From Lyngbya sp. HA4199-MV5 (GTDB taxonomy: Bacteria > Cyanobacteriota > Cyanobacteriia > Leptolyngbyales > Leptolyngbyaceae): a stretch of 64,000 nucleotides of DNA. The notes beneath the pieces are model-generated. The model was not told where the DNA came from and made no database searches. It saw nothing but the letters and a program-made list of their open reading frames with translations. The stretch spans positions 1-64,000 of the forward strand of contig JAHHHL010000018.1 of NCBI GenBank assembly GCA_019359375.1, written 5' to 3'. Below are positions 43,784 through 53,259 of this stretch, piece by piece (the stretch's first letter is position 1; every line of letters begins with the position of its first letter). The position numbers and the translations under genes are program-made.

Positions 43784-45151
43784 TTAGTGAGAAACAGAAA
43801 ACCCATTGAACGGTGATCCAAAACCCGTGCTAAAACGAACTGCAATCACTAAGCCTAACATCGCCAAAAATAAAGCTGTCATGATTAAGTCTTGCTGAAT
43901 TGCTAATAATTTTTCACGCCAGAGTCCGTACATAACGACAAACCAAATCGGTATATTGCTCAGTGCTACGGCTAAAACAGCTCCTACCTCGTGTAGTGGT
44001 GAGTAATAACCGAGGGGAATGCCTATGGCGTAGCATAGAAAGCTTAAAAATGAACCAGTAGTCCAGTAGTTGGGCTTTCCTAAAGCCCACAAACCTTGAT
44101 CAATCGTTTGGATTAGCACTAAGGGCCACATCCCTATAGCCAACAGCGGAAACATCCAGGTTGCAGCCGTATAGCGATCGTCATATAGAAAACTAATAAT
44201 TAAATCCCCTAGCCCCACTGTTAATGCCGTCACAGCAGCCGATACTAATAACATTGGCTGGCGGTGATGAATAATCTTGGCACGAAACTCCGATCGAGGA
44301 AGTTCTACAAATTTTGAGTAGGCAGGGTAAATAACTTTAGTAGCCACGGCAAACACAATCTGGCGAGGAACATCCGACAGCGTAAGCGCAATACCGTAAA
44401 CTCCCAACAATTGGAATGTAAAAAGCTTTCCCAAAATCAAGCGATCAGTTGAAGAAGAGAGGAAGTAGATAGCGGTGGAAAGAAAAATCCATTTACCAAA
44501 CGAAATCAGCTCCTTAATCGAGCTTATATCCCAAGTCAATCTGTTACGAAAATTTTCATTGAGCCGATGGCTTACAATTAATTGAAAGACTGCCGAAACT
44601 ATCCCACCAGCAACCAACGATAGAATAGACGGATCAAGCCACGCCCAAACCAGCGTCACAACAAGCCCAACAACTTGTCCACCTAGTTCAAATAAAGCAA
44701 TTTGTCTTAGTGCTAGATGACGATTAAGTGTAGAAAGAGATGTTGAGCAGAACCCCCCAATTAGAGTGCTAAGCCCAACCAAAGGAATTAGCCACAATAG
44801 CTTTGGTTCCTGATAGAACTGAGCGGCAGGGTAGGCAATGCCAAGGCAACACAGCCATAAAACTACACCCCTCAGAATCGACAAAGTCCAGGCGGTGTTA
44901 AGAAAAACAGGATCATCCCCTCGCTTGCTTTGGATAATGCTGGCGTTAAGACCTAAATCAGAAAAAAGATGCAGCCCTGTGAGAAAAACATTGACAATAG
45001 CCATGAGCCCAAACAACTCAGGAAAGAGTAGTCGCGTCAGTATCAAATTACTACCGAACCGTAAAACTTGACTGCTGCCATAGCCGAGAATCGTCCAAAC
45101 CGCTCCTCGAATCGCTAATTTCTTGACAGATGGTGTGCTGGTGGATGACAT
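43784..45151 (-). CDS. Polysaccharide flippase (Wzx-like)
   Basis: A 455-residue protein with 12 or more hydrophobic helices and few charged loops. The opening IRGAVWTILGYGSSQVLRFG and the block LFPELFGLMAIVNVFLTGL are typical of PST/WzxC-type flippases. It would move lipid-linked repeat units across the membrane. It sits 38 bases after the upstream GT4 gene. Confidence 0.9.
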   Translation of the reverse strand: MSSTSTPSVKKLAIRGAVWTILGYGSSQVLRFGSNLILTRLLFPELFGLMAIVNVFLTGLHLFSDLGLNASIIQSKRGDDPVFLNTAWTLSILRGVVLWLCCLGIAYPAAQFYQEPKLLWLIPLVGLSTLIGGFCSTSLSTLNRHLALRQIALFELGGQVVGLVVTLVWAWLDPSILSLVAGGIVSAVFQLIVSHRLNENFRNRLTWDISSIKELISFGKWIFLSTAIYFLSSSTDRLILGKLFTFQLLGVYGIALTLSDVPRQIVFAVATKVIYPAYSKFVELPRSEFRAKIIHHRQPMLLVSAAVTALTVGLGDLIISFLYDDRYTAATWMFPLLAIGMWPLVLIQTIDQGLWALGKPNYWTTGSFLSFLCYAIGIPLGYYSPLHEVGAVLAVALSNIPIWFVVMYGLWREKLLAIQQDLIMTALFLAMLGLVIAVRFSTGFGSPFNGFSVSH

Positions 45152-45189
45152 GAATACCTATCGCTCAAAGGACATTAAATTGCAGTTCC

Positions 45190-46464
45190 TTAAATTGGTT
45201 GCTCAAGCCTGAAGTGCTTAGACGGAGCATTCACAGTCTGGGGCATCGGCAATTGCTCGACGTATAACTGAAACAAAGCGGCTAGCTTGCTAGACTCAAT
45301 GCTTGAGTTATGGTTACTTGCAACCCGCTCAGCACCAATATGCCCCATTTGCTCTAGCTTCTCGACAGGTGCTTGAAGAGCTTTCCGCATCGCAACGACC
45401 AAGTCTTCCACTGAACCAGGAGGCACTAACCAACCACAGACTTCAGATTCAACTAGTTCTGGAATGCCAGCCACGTAGGTACTAATCACGGGACGACCTA
45501 GCGCCAATGCTTCCATGATGACAACTGGCAAACCTTCTGCAAAGCTAGGAAGCACCAAGCATCGAGCAGCCAAAATCGTTTGACGCACTCGATCGCCGCC
45601 CGCCCAGCCTGTAATTTCGACATGGTTCTGCAACTTCAGTCGATTAATCAAAGCTTCCAATTCGTTTCTCAGTGGTCCATCTCCCACAAACGTTAGCTTG
45701 AAAGGTAAGTCTTGCTCCACTAGACGACTAGCAGCATCCAGTAGTAGCAGTTGACCTTTCTCAGGGCAAAGACGACCGACACAAACCAGATGTGGCTCTA
45801 TAGGCACAGGAACTAACGCAGAAGTCAGAAACTCTGAGTCTACGCCGCAGTGAACAATATGAATTTTCGACCAATCCAGTAGTGGGCACCAGCGGTAGAG
45901 TTGACTTCTACCAAAGTTACTGACAGCAATAACAAATGCGGCGCGAGCGACCTTTTCGGGCAGCGAAATTGCCTTAACTTTGTCAAATTCTTCTGGACCG
46001 TGAACCGTGAAACTATAAGGCGGACCACCTAGTGCATTGCACAGTAAAGCTACTGTTGTTGAGTTCGTACCAAAATGAGCATGCACATGAGCAACTTCAG
46101 CTTGCGCGAACCAGTCTAATAAAACACAAGCCTCAGCAAAGTAGGCTAAGTGGTGCAGTACACTCCGTTCGGCACCCTGGCTCAGTTTTAGAGCCAGTCT
46201 TAAAGTTTGCAGAAAACGAACGGGTTGCTTGCTTACAACCCGAAACAGCCCAACCAGCAGCCCCAAGGCTCCGTTGCCTAATACGGTTTGAGTCCGGCTC
46301 ACCTCATCTTGATCGGCTGGATCAACCAATTCAGCGTGGCAAGCACGAATGGCAAAGCGTCTGATTTGCAGACCATGCGCTTCAAGGGCAGCAATCTCTC
46401 GTCGAATAAAGCTGTGGCTCACCTTAGGGTATTGATTAATTAAATAGGCGATCGTTTGCGACAT
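45190..46464 (-). CDS. Glycosyltransferase family 4 (WcaL-like)
   Basis: GT-B protein of 424 residues. N-terminal IAYLINQYPKVSHSFIRREI is a strong mark of colanic-acid WcaL-type transferases. HVHAHFG and PYSFTVHGPEEFD follow, then LVCVGRLCPEKGQLLLLDAA and FAEGLPVVIMEALALGRPVI. First gene of the minus-strand arm, reading away from the long spacer at 46465-47463. Confidence 0.92.
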   Translation of the reverse strand: MSQTIAYLINQYPKVSHSFIRREIAALEAHGLQIRRFAIRACHAELVDPADQDEVSRTQTVLGNGALGLLVGLFRVVSKQPVRFLQTLRLALKLSQGAERSVLHHLAYFAEACVLLDWFAQAEVAHVHAHFGTNSTTVALLCNALGGPPYSFTVHGPEEFDKVKAISLPEKVARAAFVIAVSNFGRSQLYRWCPLLDWSKIHIVHCGVDSEFLTSALVPVPIEPHLVCVGRLCPEKGQLLLLDAASRLVEQDLPFKLTFVGDGPLRNELEALINRLKLQNHVEITGWAGGDRVRQTILAARCLVLPSFAEGLPVVIMEALALGRPVISTYVAGIPELVESEVCGWLVPPGSVEDLVVAMRKALQAPVEKLEQMGHIGAERVASNHNSSIESSKLAALFQLYVEQLPMPQTVNAPSKHFRLEQPI

Positions 46465-47463
46465 GTGGTTCTCTAGCAGCGCTCAGGTCAATGGTAAGCC
46501 TAATATGAACGAAGGGTCTAGCAGACTAAATTAATACAGCCTGGTCTTTACCTACTCTTATTTATCTGCTCCACTTACCAGGGCAGGAATAAAGTTTAGA
46601 TAAACTCCGCTGAACTGCTTTGCAATTACCTTCGTCGAACTTTAAACAGTCGGCGGTTCAGTATGAGCAATCAGTGGAGATCCTAAGCGCAGTCTATTTC
46701 CAAGCACATCACTGAATTGCTCCACCCCTCTTTGCGCCAAAACAGTCTTTTATCAGCAGTCTGCCGTGCTCAATCAGGTAAATTCTTTCGCTAGCTGAAT
46801 CAATAGTCTTAGCAGATCAAAACAAACGTACTAAATTGAGTATGAGTCTAATCGTTTCCTAAACTCGGTTTTCTGATGTGGGAAGACTTCAGGCTGAGTG
46901 CGTATACTTACGTACTCTAGATGATGTGTACGAGGTAGGCGAGTGGCTTATGGCTTTACAAAAGCTTTATAAGACGGAGCGCTGACTCAACACCAAGTCT
47001 TCTTATAAGCAGCACTCAGGGGAAAAACAATTTCAGTGCCGTGCTAGATTTCAAGAGCTTCCGCTATGTCAGGCTCTATGCAATATGGCAGTCCTCCAAT
47101 CAATGCTTGCTGATTTAACGATAAATTTTGAGTGAAAAGGCGAAGGATTGCCATGGGCTATGCCAGCAGTTAGGATAGGCTACGACTGGTGAGCTTTTCA
47201 AATTTGCCCAGGAAAAGTCAAGATTCTTCCCTCCACTCACGAGATAGCCGCTCCATTTAGAGAGTCACAGCTTAAAGAATCACAGCTAAAGAGGGCAATC
47301 TAAAGTAGAAGAGCAAGCTGAATGAGAAAAGAGGAAGGTAATCACCAAATCTTCACACCAATTTCGGTAAGTTGATGCTTTCGTCGCATCCTTTTAGAAG
47401 CGCTTAGCGTCTTTACATTCACACCAGGTCAAAGTTAACCCTTTTAGGCAGGAAATTTCTCGA
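46465..47463. promoter_or_regulatory. 1-kb divergent control region of the polysaccharide locus
   Basis: No gene is supported. Both arms of the locus start from it, so their promoters lie here. A near direct repeat TCACAGCT(T)AAAG occurs twice at about 47265-47290, and a weak purine stretch (AGGCAGGAAA) precedes the oxygenase start. The length suggests long untranslated leaders or an unseen RNA. Confidence 0.4.
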
Positions 47464-48306
47464 ATGAATGTTATGAACGTAACCCTTCCGATGTTTCGTC
47501 TTGATGTAGATTACTTGAAAGCTTTAGCAATCAAGCACCGTGAAGAATACGCCGCAGCTCAACCCTTTCCTCATATTGTTATTGATAATTTTCTACCAGA
47601 ATCAATTCTAGAGGAGGTCTTAAAAGAATTTCCTAATCCGAAGCAGATTGATTGGCAAACGTTTCAGACTCCAGCCGAGAAAAAGCTTGCCTCAAAGCAT
47701 GAGCAACAAATGGGTGATGCAACTCGATTGTTGCTCTATAGCCTCAACTCCTCTACTTTTATTACTTTCTTAGAGATCCTGACAGGTATTGATGGTCTCT
47801 TACCAGATCCCCACTTTGAGGGAGGTGGACTGCATCAAATTGAGCGAGGCGGGTTTTTGAAAATGCATGTGGATTTCAACCAGCATAGAAAGCTACGTCT
47901 CGATCGACGATTAAATTTTTTGCTGTACCTCAATCAAGATTGGAAGGAGGAATACGGAGGGCACCTTGAGCTATGGGATCAAAATATGACTCAATGTGAG
48001 AAGAAAATTCTTCCAGTTTTTAATCGCTGTGTTGTTTTTAGTACAACTGACTTTTCCTATCATGGTCACCCTGAGCCATTGACCTGCCCTGAACATAGAA
48101 CTAGGAAGTCTCTTGCGCTTTACTACTACAGCAATGGTCGCCCTTTGGAGGAAACTCTAGGAAACCCACACACAACGATATTCCAAACTCGTCCTCAGGA
48201 TGATTTTCAATTATCTGAGCCTTCCAATATAACAGCTAAAAGCATTCTCAAGCAGTTACTGCCTCCAATCTTACTTGATACCTACAAAGCATTGAGAAGC
48301 AGGTAG
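47464..48306 (+). CDS. 2OG-Fe(II) oxygenase (prolyl-hydroxylase-like)
   Basis: A 280-residue double-stranded beta-helix dioxygenase. The iron ligands are visible as MHVDFN (H-x-D) and the distal His in YHGHPEPL, with the 2-oxoglutarate-binding Arg in TRKSLALYYYSNGRP. Phrases FPHIVIDNFLPESILEEVLKEFP and GGHLELWD are typical. In a polysaccharide locus it may modify a glycan, lipid or protein; the substrate is unknown. The second ATG (47473) is also possible. Confidence 0.9.
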   Translation: MNVMNVTLPMFRLDVDYLKALAIKHREEYAAAQPFPHIVIDNFLPESILEEVLKEFPNPKQIDWQTFQTPAEKKLASKHEQQMGDATRLLLYSLNSSTFITFLEILTGIDGLLPDPHFEGGGLHQIERGGFLKMHVDFNQHRKLRLDRRLNFLLYLNQDWKEEYGGHLELWDQNMTQCEKKILPVFNRCVVFSTTDFSYHGHPEPLTCPEHRTRKSLALYYYSNGRPLEETLGNPHTTIFQTRPQDDFQLSEPSNITAKSILKQLLPPILLDTYKALRSR

Positions 48307-48448
48307 TGATCTTTTTTGTAACAGCGAGTCAGGGCAGAAGCTTATTAAGCAAATGAAGAGGCAATAGCATGTGGTTTTTTGTAGTTATTAAATAACATGC
48401 TTTTGCCTTTGCTCTGTTGTAGTGTTTTGTCTTGCGTGAAGGTGAGCT

Positions 48449-49786
48449 ATGAATACTCTCATAATGTATGCTTGGTTCCCCATTGTTGTTTACCTGTTTA
48501 TACGCTTCCCACCTCAGCGAGCGGTCGTTATTAGCTTTGTGACAGCCTGGTTGTTTTTACCGCTGGCAGCGTTTAAGTTGCCAGGTATTCCACTGGAATA
48601 CAACAAGATGTCGGCAACATGTTTGGGTATTTTACTTGCAACCTGCCTTTACGATGTTAGACGGTTTAGAACATTTAGTTTTAGTTGGTTCGATCTTCCC
48701 ATCGCAATTTGGTGCCTTTGTCCTTTTGCTTCATCAATGACTAACGGACTTGGTGCTTACGATGGAGTTTCAAGTACGATCGCTCAAACGATGAGTTGGG
48801 GCGTTCCTTACTTTTTGGGTCGAATCTATTTGAACAACTTTTCTGGCTTGCGCCAGCTAGCAATCGGAATTTTTTGGGGCGGATTAATTTACGCTCCATT
48901 ATGTATTCTTGAAACGGCAACTCGCATTAACTTACACGGACTAATTTATCGCTTCACGGCTGGAGCTGCAGATCTCCGTTATGGCGGATATAGACCATCA
49001 GTTTTTTTGCAGAATGGTTTGACTCTGGGTGTTTGGATGATGTTTGCAACTTTAATGGGCATCATTTTATGGAGAACAAAGACTGTTAAACAGGTTCGGA
49101 ATGTTCCAATCAGTTGGATTGTTTTTTTTCTACTAACGGCATTTGTCTTTGTCAAGGCAACTGGTGCTTATTTTCTGCTGATTGTCGCGGTGACTATTGT
49201 GATTGCCGCACAGTTGTATGGCACTGGTCTCTTGCTCTGGTTTTTGATTGGAGGAATGCTTCTTTACCTGTATTTAGGTGTTATAGGCGATTTCCCTGGA
49301 CAGGAAATCATTGATTTTCTAGCTAACTTCATTGATCCCGATCGCCTTCAGTCCTTGGGCTTTCGCTTCATGAATGAGGAAGTTCTTTCGGCTAAAGCGC
49401 GCCAACAAATTTTGTTTGGTTGGGGGGGGTATGGCAGAAATCAACTTTATAAAGAGGGCGGCTATGCGATTACGATTACAGACAGTCTTTGGATTATTGC
49501 CTTTGGAGTCAATGGTCTAGTTGGACTGATCAGCGTTTTCACTGCATTGCTTCTACCTGTCTTAGGTTTTTGGTTTTTCTATCCGCCTGCCTCTTGGTCA
49601 CATCCTAATATTGTCATTACGGCGGCGATCGCAGTCGGTTTAGCTATGTATACTTTGGACTGCACGCTGAATGCTTTTCCAAACTCAGTTTTCACGCTCG
49701 CCAGTGGTGGTCTTACCGGAGTCATTCTCAATCGGCAGCTACAGGGTCTTCCAGCTAGACAATCGATTATTAGACAAACGAGGTGA
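48449..49786 (+). CDS. O-antigen polymerase/ligase-like membrane protein (Wzy-like)
   Basis: A 445-residue protein with about 10-12 membrane helices and one larger loop (around 285-345, including DFPGQEIIDFLANFIDPDRL and GWGGYGRNQLY). This pattern matches the Wzy_C/O-antigen ligase superfamily, which joins repeat units in the periplasm. Sequence conservation in this family is weak, so the call rests on topology and context. GAAGGTGAG precedes the ATG. Confidence 0.8.
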   Translation: MNTLIMYAWFPIVVYLFIRFPPQRAVVISFVTAWLFLPLAAFKLPGIPLEYNKMSATCLGILLATCLYDVRRFRTFSFSWFDLPIAIWCLCPFASSMTNGLGAYDGVSSTIAQTMSWGVPYFLGRIYLNNFSGLRQLAIGIFWGGLIYAPLCILETATRINLHGLIYRFTAGAADLRYGGYRPSVFLQNGLTLGVWMMFATLMGIILWRTKTVKQVRNVPISWIVFFLLTAFVFVKATGAYFLLIVAVTIVIAAQLYGTGLLLWFLIGGMLLYLYLGVIGDFPGQEIIDFLANFIDPDRLQSLGFRFMNEEVLSAKARQQILFGWGGYGRNQLYKEGGYAITITDSLWIIAFGVNGLVGLISVFTALLLPVLGFWFFYPPASWSHPNIVITAAIAVGLAMYTLDCTLNAFPNSVFTLASGGLTGVILNRQLQGLPARQSIIRQTR

Positions 49787-49835
49787 TAAAAGATTGGTGA
49801 AAATTCGTTCGATTTTTCAGCAGCGTTTGGTTAAG

Positions 49836-49868
49836 AGCCTAGCCCAGAAAGCTCAGCCCTGAGGCTTT
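49836..49868 (+). terminator. Possible terminator after the Wzy-like gene
   Basis: GAGCCT ... AGGCTTTTC can form a stem with an inner CTCAG/CTGAG stem, followed by TTTTC. It lies 50 bases after the stop codon. Confidence 0.45.
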
Positions 49869-49931
49869 TCTATAGGTAAGGAATGATTTTTGGAAGGCTT
49901 ATAACATCTATTTAACCGAAGGGTTATTCTA

Positions 49932-50924
49932 ATGTCGAACACGGTCAAGCTAGATCAAGCGATAACTTTACTGGTCGTAGTACTGAATTATAAAACAGCA
50001 GAATTAACGATCGATTGCTTGAACTCTTTATCAGATGAGATCAACACCATTCCCGGTAGTTATGTGGTGGTAACTGATAATGCATCTGGTGATGGTTCGG
50101 TCGAGAAAATTGCGTCAGCGATCGATAGAAACCAATGGCATCAGTGGGTTGAGCTAATGCCATTAGAGTGTAATGGTGGCTTCGCCTTCGGCAACAATGC
50201 AGCAATTCGTCGAGTTTTAGAGTCAAAGCATTCCTGTCCTTATGTATTGCTGCTAAACCCTGACACGGTTATTCGCTCAGGCGCAATCAAGACACTGCTG
50301 GCTTTTATGAACAAACAGCCAGATGTTGGAATCGCCGGCAGTCGATTAGAAGATCTAGACCAAACAGCGCAACAATCAGCCTTTCGATTTCCAAACGTAG
50401 TAGGTGAATTGGATTTTGGTTTGCGTTTAGGTGTGGCATCTAAGTTGCTTTCGCGGTGGGCGATCGTCCCTGAAATTTCGGATCACTCGCATCAAACAGA
50501 CTGGGTTGCTGGTGCGAGCATGATCGTTCGTCGGGAGGTATTTGAAGCGATCGGGTTGCTTGATGAAAGTTACTTCATGTATTTTGAAGAAGTTGATTTC
50601 TGCTTAAGAGCACAGCGTGCGGGCTGGTCGTGCTGGTATGTACCCCAAAGCCGTGTCGTTCACTTTGTTGGACAAAGTTCTGGCGTGACTGATTCTAAGC
50701 GCCCACCCAAGCGATTACCAACCTATTGGTTTGACTCTAGACGGCGGTATTTTTTGAAAAACCACGGCTGGCTGTATGCAGCTTTAGCTGATGCAGCATG
50801 GCTTACAGGCTTTACACTGTGGCGGTGGCGGCGGGTAGTGCAACGCAAGCCTGATACGGATCCTCCCAAAATTTGGAGTGATTTTTTGCTGAACAGCGTG
50901 TTTATCAGGGGAGGTCAAATTTGA
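49932..50924 (+). CDS. Glycosyltransferase family 2 (rhamnosyltransferase-like)
   Basis: GT-A fold protein of 330 residues: LVVVLNYKTAELTIDCLNSL, VTDNASGDGSVEKI, LLLNPDTVI (metal-binding Asp) and the base-containing LLDESYFMYFEEVDFCLRAQ. These are the features of inverting rhamnosyltransferase-type GT2 enzymes in polysaccharide clusters. Its stop overlaps the start of the next gene by 4 bases. Confidence 0.92.
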   Translation: MSNTVKLDQAITLLVVVLNYKTAELTIDCLNSLSDEINTIPGSYVVVTDNASGDGSVEKIASAIDRNQWHQWVELMPLECNGGFAFGNNAAIRRVLESKHSCPYVLLLNPDTVIRSGAIKTLLAFMNKQPDVGIAGSRLEDLDQTAQQSAFRFPNVVGELDFGLRLGVASKLLSRWAIVPEISDHSHQTDWVAGASMIVRREVFEAIGLLDESYFMYFEEVDFCLRAQRAGWSCWYVPQSRVVHFVGQSSGVTDSKRPPKRLPTYWFDSRRRYFLKNHGWLYAALADAAWLTGFTLWRWRRVVQRKPDTDPPKIWSDFLLNSVFIRGGQI

Positions 50925-51457
50925 GCACCGACGAGGCTGAGCCATTAGGACTTTGGCAACAAGTTAAAGAAGACTGGGAGGCACATGGTCGAGACTGGAC
51001 AAAACCAGGCTTTCGGGCTGTCGCCGTGCATCGCTTTGGGGTGTGGCGTATGAGTGTTGAGCCAAAACTGCTGCGAGCACCGCTTAGCTTACTGTATCGA
51101 GCTCTTTATCGTAGGGTCCGCAACGGCTATGGCATTGAATTGCCTTATACGGTAGAGCTGGGTCGCCGAGTGATCATCGAACATCAAGGAGGCATTGTCA
51201 TTCATGGATATTGTCATATTGGCGATGACAGTATCATTCGGCAAAGTGTAACGTTGGGGCTACGTTATCTCGATCGTTTGTTTGAGGCTCCAAAATTGGG
51301 GAAGCGGGTGAACGTTGGGGCTGGTGCCGTCATTCTGGGTAATGTCACTGTTGGCGATGATGCAAACATTGGAGCAAATGCTGTAGTTTTATCAGATGTT
51401 CCGCCCGGTGCAACAGCCGTTGGTATACCTGCCAAAATTATTGGTCTTATCGAGTAA
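50921..51457 (+). CDS. Hexapeptide acyltransferase (CysE/WcaB-like)
   Basis: A 178-residue left-handed beta-helix protein with hexapeptide turns (VIIEHQGGIVIHGYCHIGDD, VGAGAVILGNVTVGDDANI, GANAVVLSDVPPGATAVGIP). It looks like a serine acetyltransferase, but where CysE has the second catalytic His (RHPKIG) this protein has EAPKLG. The first His survives in IIEHQGG. With its place in a polysaccharide operon, a sugar O-acetyltransferase is more likely than cysteine synthesis. It starts with TTG inside TTGA, the GT2 stop, which points to coupled translation. Confidence 0.85.
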   Translation: MSTDEAEPLGLWQQVKEDWEAHGRDWTKPGFRAVAVHRFGVWRMSVEPKLLRAPLSLLYRALYRRVRNGYGIELPYTVELGRRVIIEHQGGIVIHGYCHIGDDSIIRQSVTLGLRYLDRLFEAPKLGKRVNVGAGAVILGNVTVGDDANIGANAVVLSDVPPGATAVGIPAKIIGLIE

Positions 51458-51511
51458 CAACAAGAAAAAAGGTTTGAGCATCCTTGCTGAGGGGGTGAGC
51501 ACTATTTCCAC

Positions 51512-51967
51512 CTAGCCCTTTGCCTGAGTCAAGATCTTTTGTGCAACGTCTTCTGGTACAGGCATGACCGAGAGCCGATTTCCCTGGCGCACCACCCAGA
51601 GGTCATCGGGGCTAAAGGCTTCGCGGAGGGTTTCCAGCGTGATAATTTGCGGGAAGGTTTCGACAAACTCAACCATGACAGTTTGCCAGCGCGGTGACTC
51701 CCTGGTTGATTTGGGGTCAAAGTATTTGCTTTTAGCATCAAATTGTGTCGGGTCATCAACGTTAGACTTGGCAACCTTCATCAGTCCAATAATGCCAGGT
51801 GGTGTGGTGTTGGAGTGGTAAAAGAACACCAACTCACCGGGAGTCATCGATCGCATAAAATTTCGTGCCTGATAGTTGCGCACGCCATCCCAAACAGTCG
51901 TGCGATCGCGCTTCAGGTCTTCGATGCCATACACATCGGGTTCGGACTTCATCAACCAGTACTTCAT
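51512..51967 (-). CDS. EVE-domain protein
   Basis: A 151-residue PUA-like fold. The start MKYWLMKSEPDVYGIEDL and the block WDGVRNYQARNFMR are diagnostic; LVFFYHSNTTPPGIIGL follows. EVE domains bind modified bases in nucleic acid; the cellular role of stand-alone bacterial members is not settled. ATG at 51967 matches the domain start exactly; the longer frame would overlap the neighbouring permease gene. Convergent with the acyltransferase gene. Confidence 0.92.
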   Translation of the reverse strand: MKYWLMKSEPDVYGIEDLKRDRTTVWDGVRNYQARNFMRSMTPGELVFFYHSNTTPPGIIGLMKVAKSNVDDPTQFDAKSKYFDPKSTRESPRWQTVMVEFVETFPQIITLETLREAFSPDDLWVVRQGNRLSVMPVPEDVAQKILTQAKG

Positions 51968-52025
51968 ACGTTGGCTTTTAACTTGAATGTTGACCGCTTC
52001 GATTTGACGCAAAACGCAAAATCTT

Positions 52026-53051
52026 TCAGTACCGAATGCGGGGATCGATGTAGGCGTTGAGGATGTCGATGAGGATACTGACGAGAGCGACGATCGCCGC
52101 AAAAAACACAACAATGCCCTGCACCGTTGGGTAATCTCGTTGCGAGATGGCGCGATACAGACGATTTGCCAATCCAGGCCATGAGAACGTCACCTCGGTT
52201 AGAATTGCGCCGCCCAACAGTGCCGCAAAGGTCAGCCCCAAAATTGTAATTACTGGAATCATGGCATTCTTGAGGGCATGAGCAACCAAAATTCGCCGTT
52301 CGGGAATGCCTCTAGCTCTAGCGGCCTCAACGTAATCCGACTTCAGCGTTTGCTTGAGGTTGACCCGCACAATACGCTCAAAAATGCCGCTGATGAGAAT
52401 GCCCAGCGTGAGACAGGGTAATGCCAAGTAGTACAGGGCGATAAAAAACTGGGTCATGTTGCCAGACAGTAGACTGTCGATCGTGTATAGTCCGGTCAGT
52501 CCTTCAGGTGCAGGCATTGTCACCGGAAAGCGCGTACCCAGAGGAAACCAGCCTAGCTGCACTGAGAAAATGAGCTGGAGCAACATGCCCAACCAGAACA
52601 AGGGAATCGAATAGGTGAGAATGCCAAACAGTCTGCCGCCCACGTCGAATGGGGAATTGGGACGGGAAGCCGAGAGAATACCTACGCCAATGCCAACCAT
52701 TAGGGCGATCGTCATGCTGAACACGGCCAGTTCCATCGTGGCTGGAAAAAACTTGAGAATAATCTCCCATACCGATTGCCCCTGGCTCACCAGCGATTTG
52801 CCCAAATCCAGATGCAGCAGCTTCCACAGATAGTCAACATACTGCTCAAGCAGCGGTTTGCCCAGTCCCAACTGATTCCGCAGTTCGTCTTTGGCTACCT
52901 GTGGCGCACGCGGTCCTAACAGCGCATCAACCGGATCACCAGGGGTCGATCGCAGTAGCAAAAACACCGCTGTTGTAATGACCCACAGCATTAGGGGAGC
53001 CAAAAGCAAGCGAGCCAGAATGTAGTAGCGGAGAGAGCCAGAGCGGGACAT
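52026..53051 (-). CDS. Peptide/nickel-type ABC transporter permease (DppB-like)
   Basis: A 341-residue inner-membrane permease with about six helices. N-terminal ILARLLLAPLMLWVITTAVFLLL and STPGDPVDAL, then the EAA loop YVEAARARGIPERRILVAHALKNAM that contacts the ATPase, and the end LNAYIDPRIRY are typical of DppB/OppB. The DppC partner, ATPases and binding protein are not in the window, so its transporter partners must be encoded elsewhere. Confidence 0.93.
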   Translation of the reverse strand: MSRSGSLRYYILARLLLAPLMLWVITTAVFLLLRSTPGDPVDALLGPRAPQVAKDELRNQLGLGKPLLEQYVDYLWKLLHLDLGKSLVSQGQSVWEIILKFFPATMELAVFSMTIALMVGIGVGILSASRPNSPFDVGGRLFGILTYSIPLFWLGMLLQLIFSVQLGWFPLGTRFPVTMPAPEGLTGLYTIDSLLSGNMTQFFIALYYLALPCLTLGILISGIFERIVRVNLKQTLKSDYVEAARARGIPERRILVAHALKNAMIPVITILGLTFAALLGGAILTEVTFSWPGLANRLYRAISQRDYPTVQGIVVFFAAIVALVSILIDILNAYIDPRIRY

Positions 53052-53259
53052 GGGAGTGGGGAGTGGGGAGTAGGGAGTAGGGAGTAGGGTGTAGGGCTAG
53101 AGGAATTAGGTTGCTACTCTACAAAGGCGTAACCGTTTGGTTTAAGGTAGCGTCATGCTTTGACATACAAACATCCTATGGGTTGTTGCTACAGTGCCGA
53201 TAGCACTCAAAATGGTATGTTCATTCAAACTCCTATCCTCAAACCTCTTTCGTCGAGCT

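Noticed and set aside
52026-52114. EVE protein extended upstream over the permease gene
   Set aside because: The extra 49 residues are low complexity and the domain begins exactly at the ATG at 51967.
53194-53259. Longer N-terminus for the P450
   Set aside because: The extra 22 residues are not a membrane anchor and the ATG at 53260 fits cyanobacterial P450 starts.
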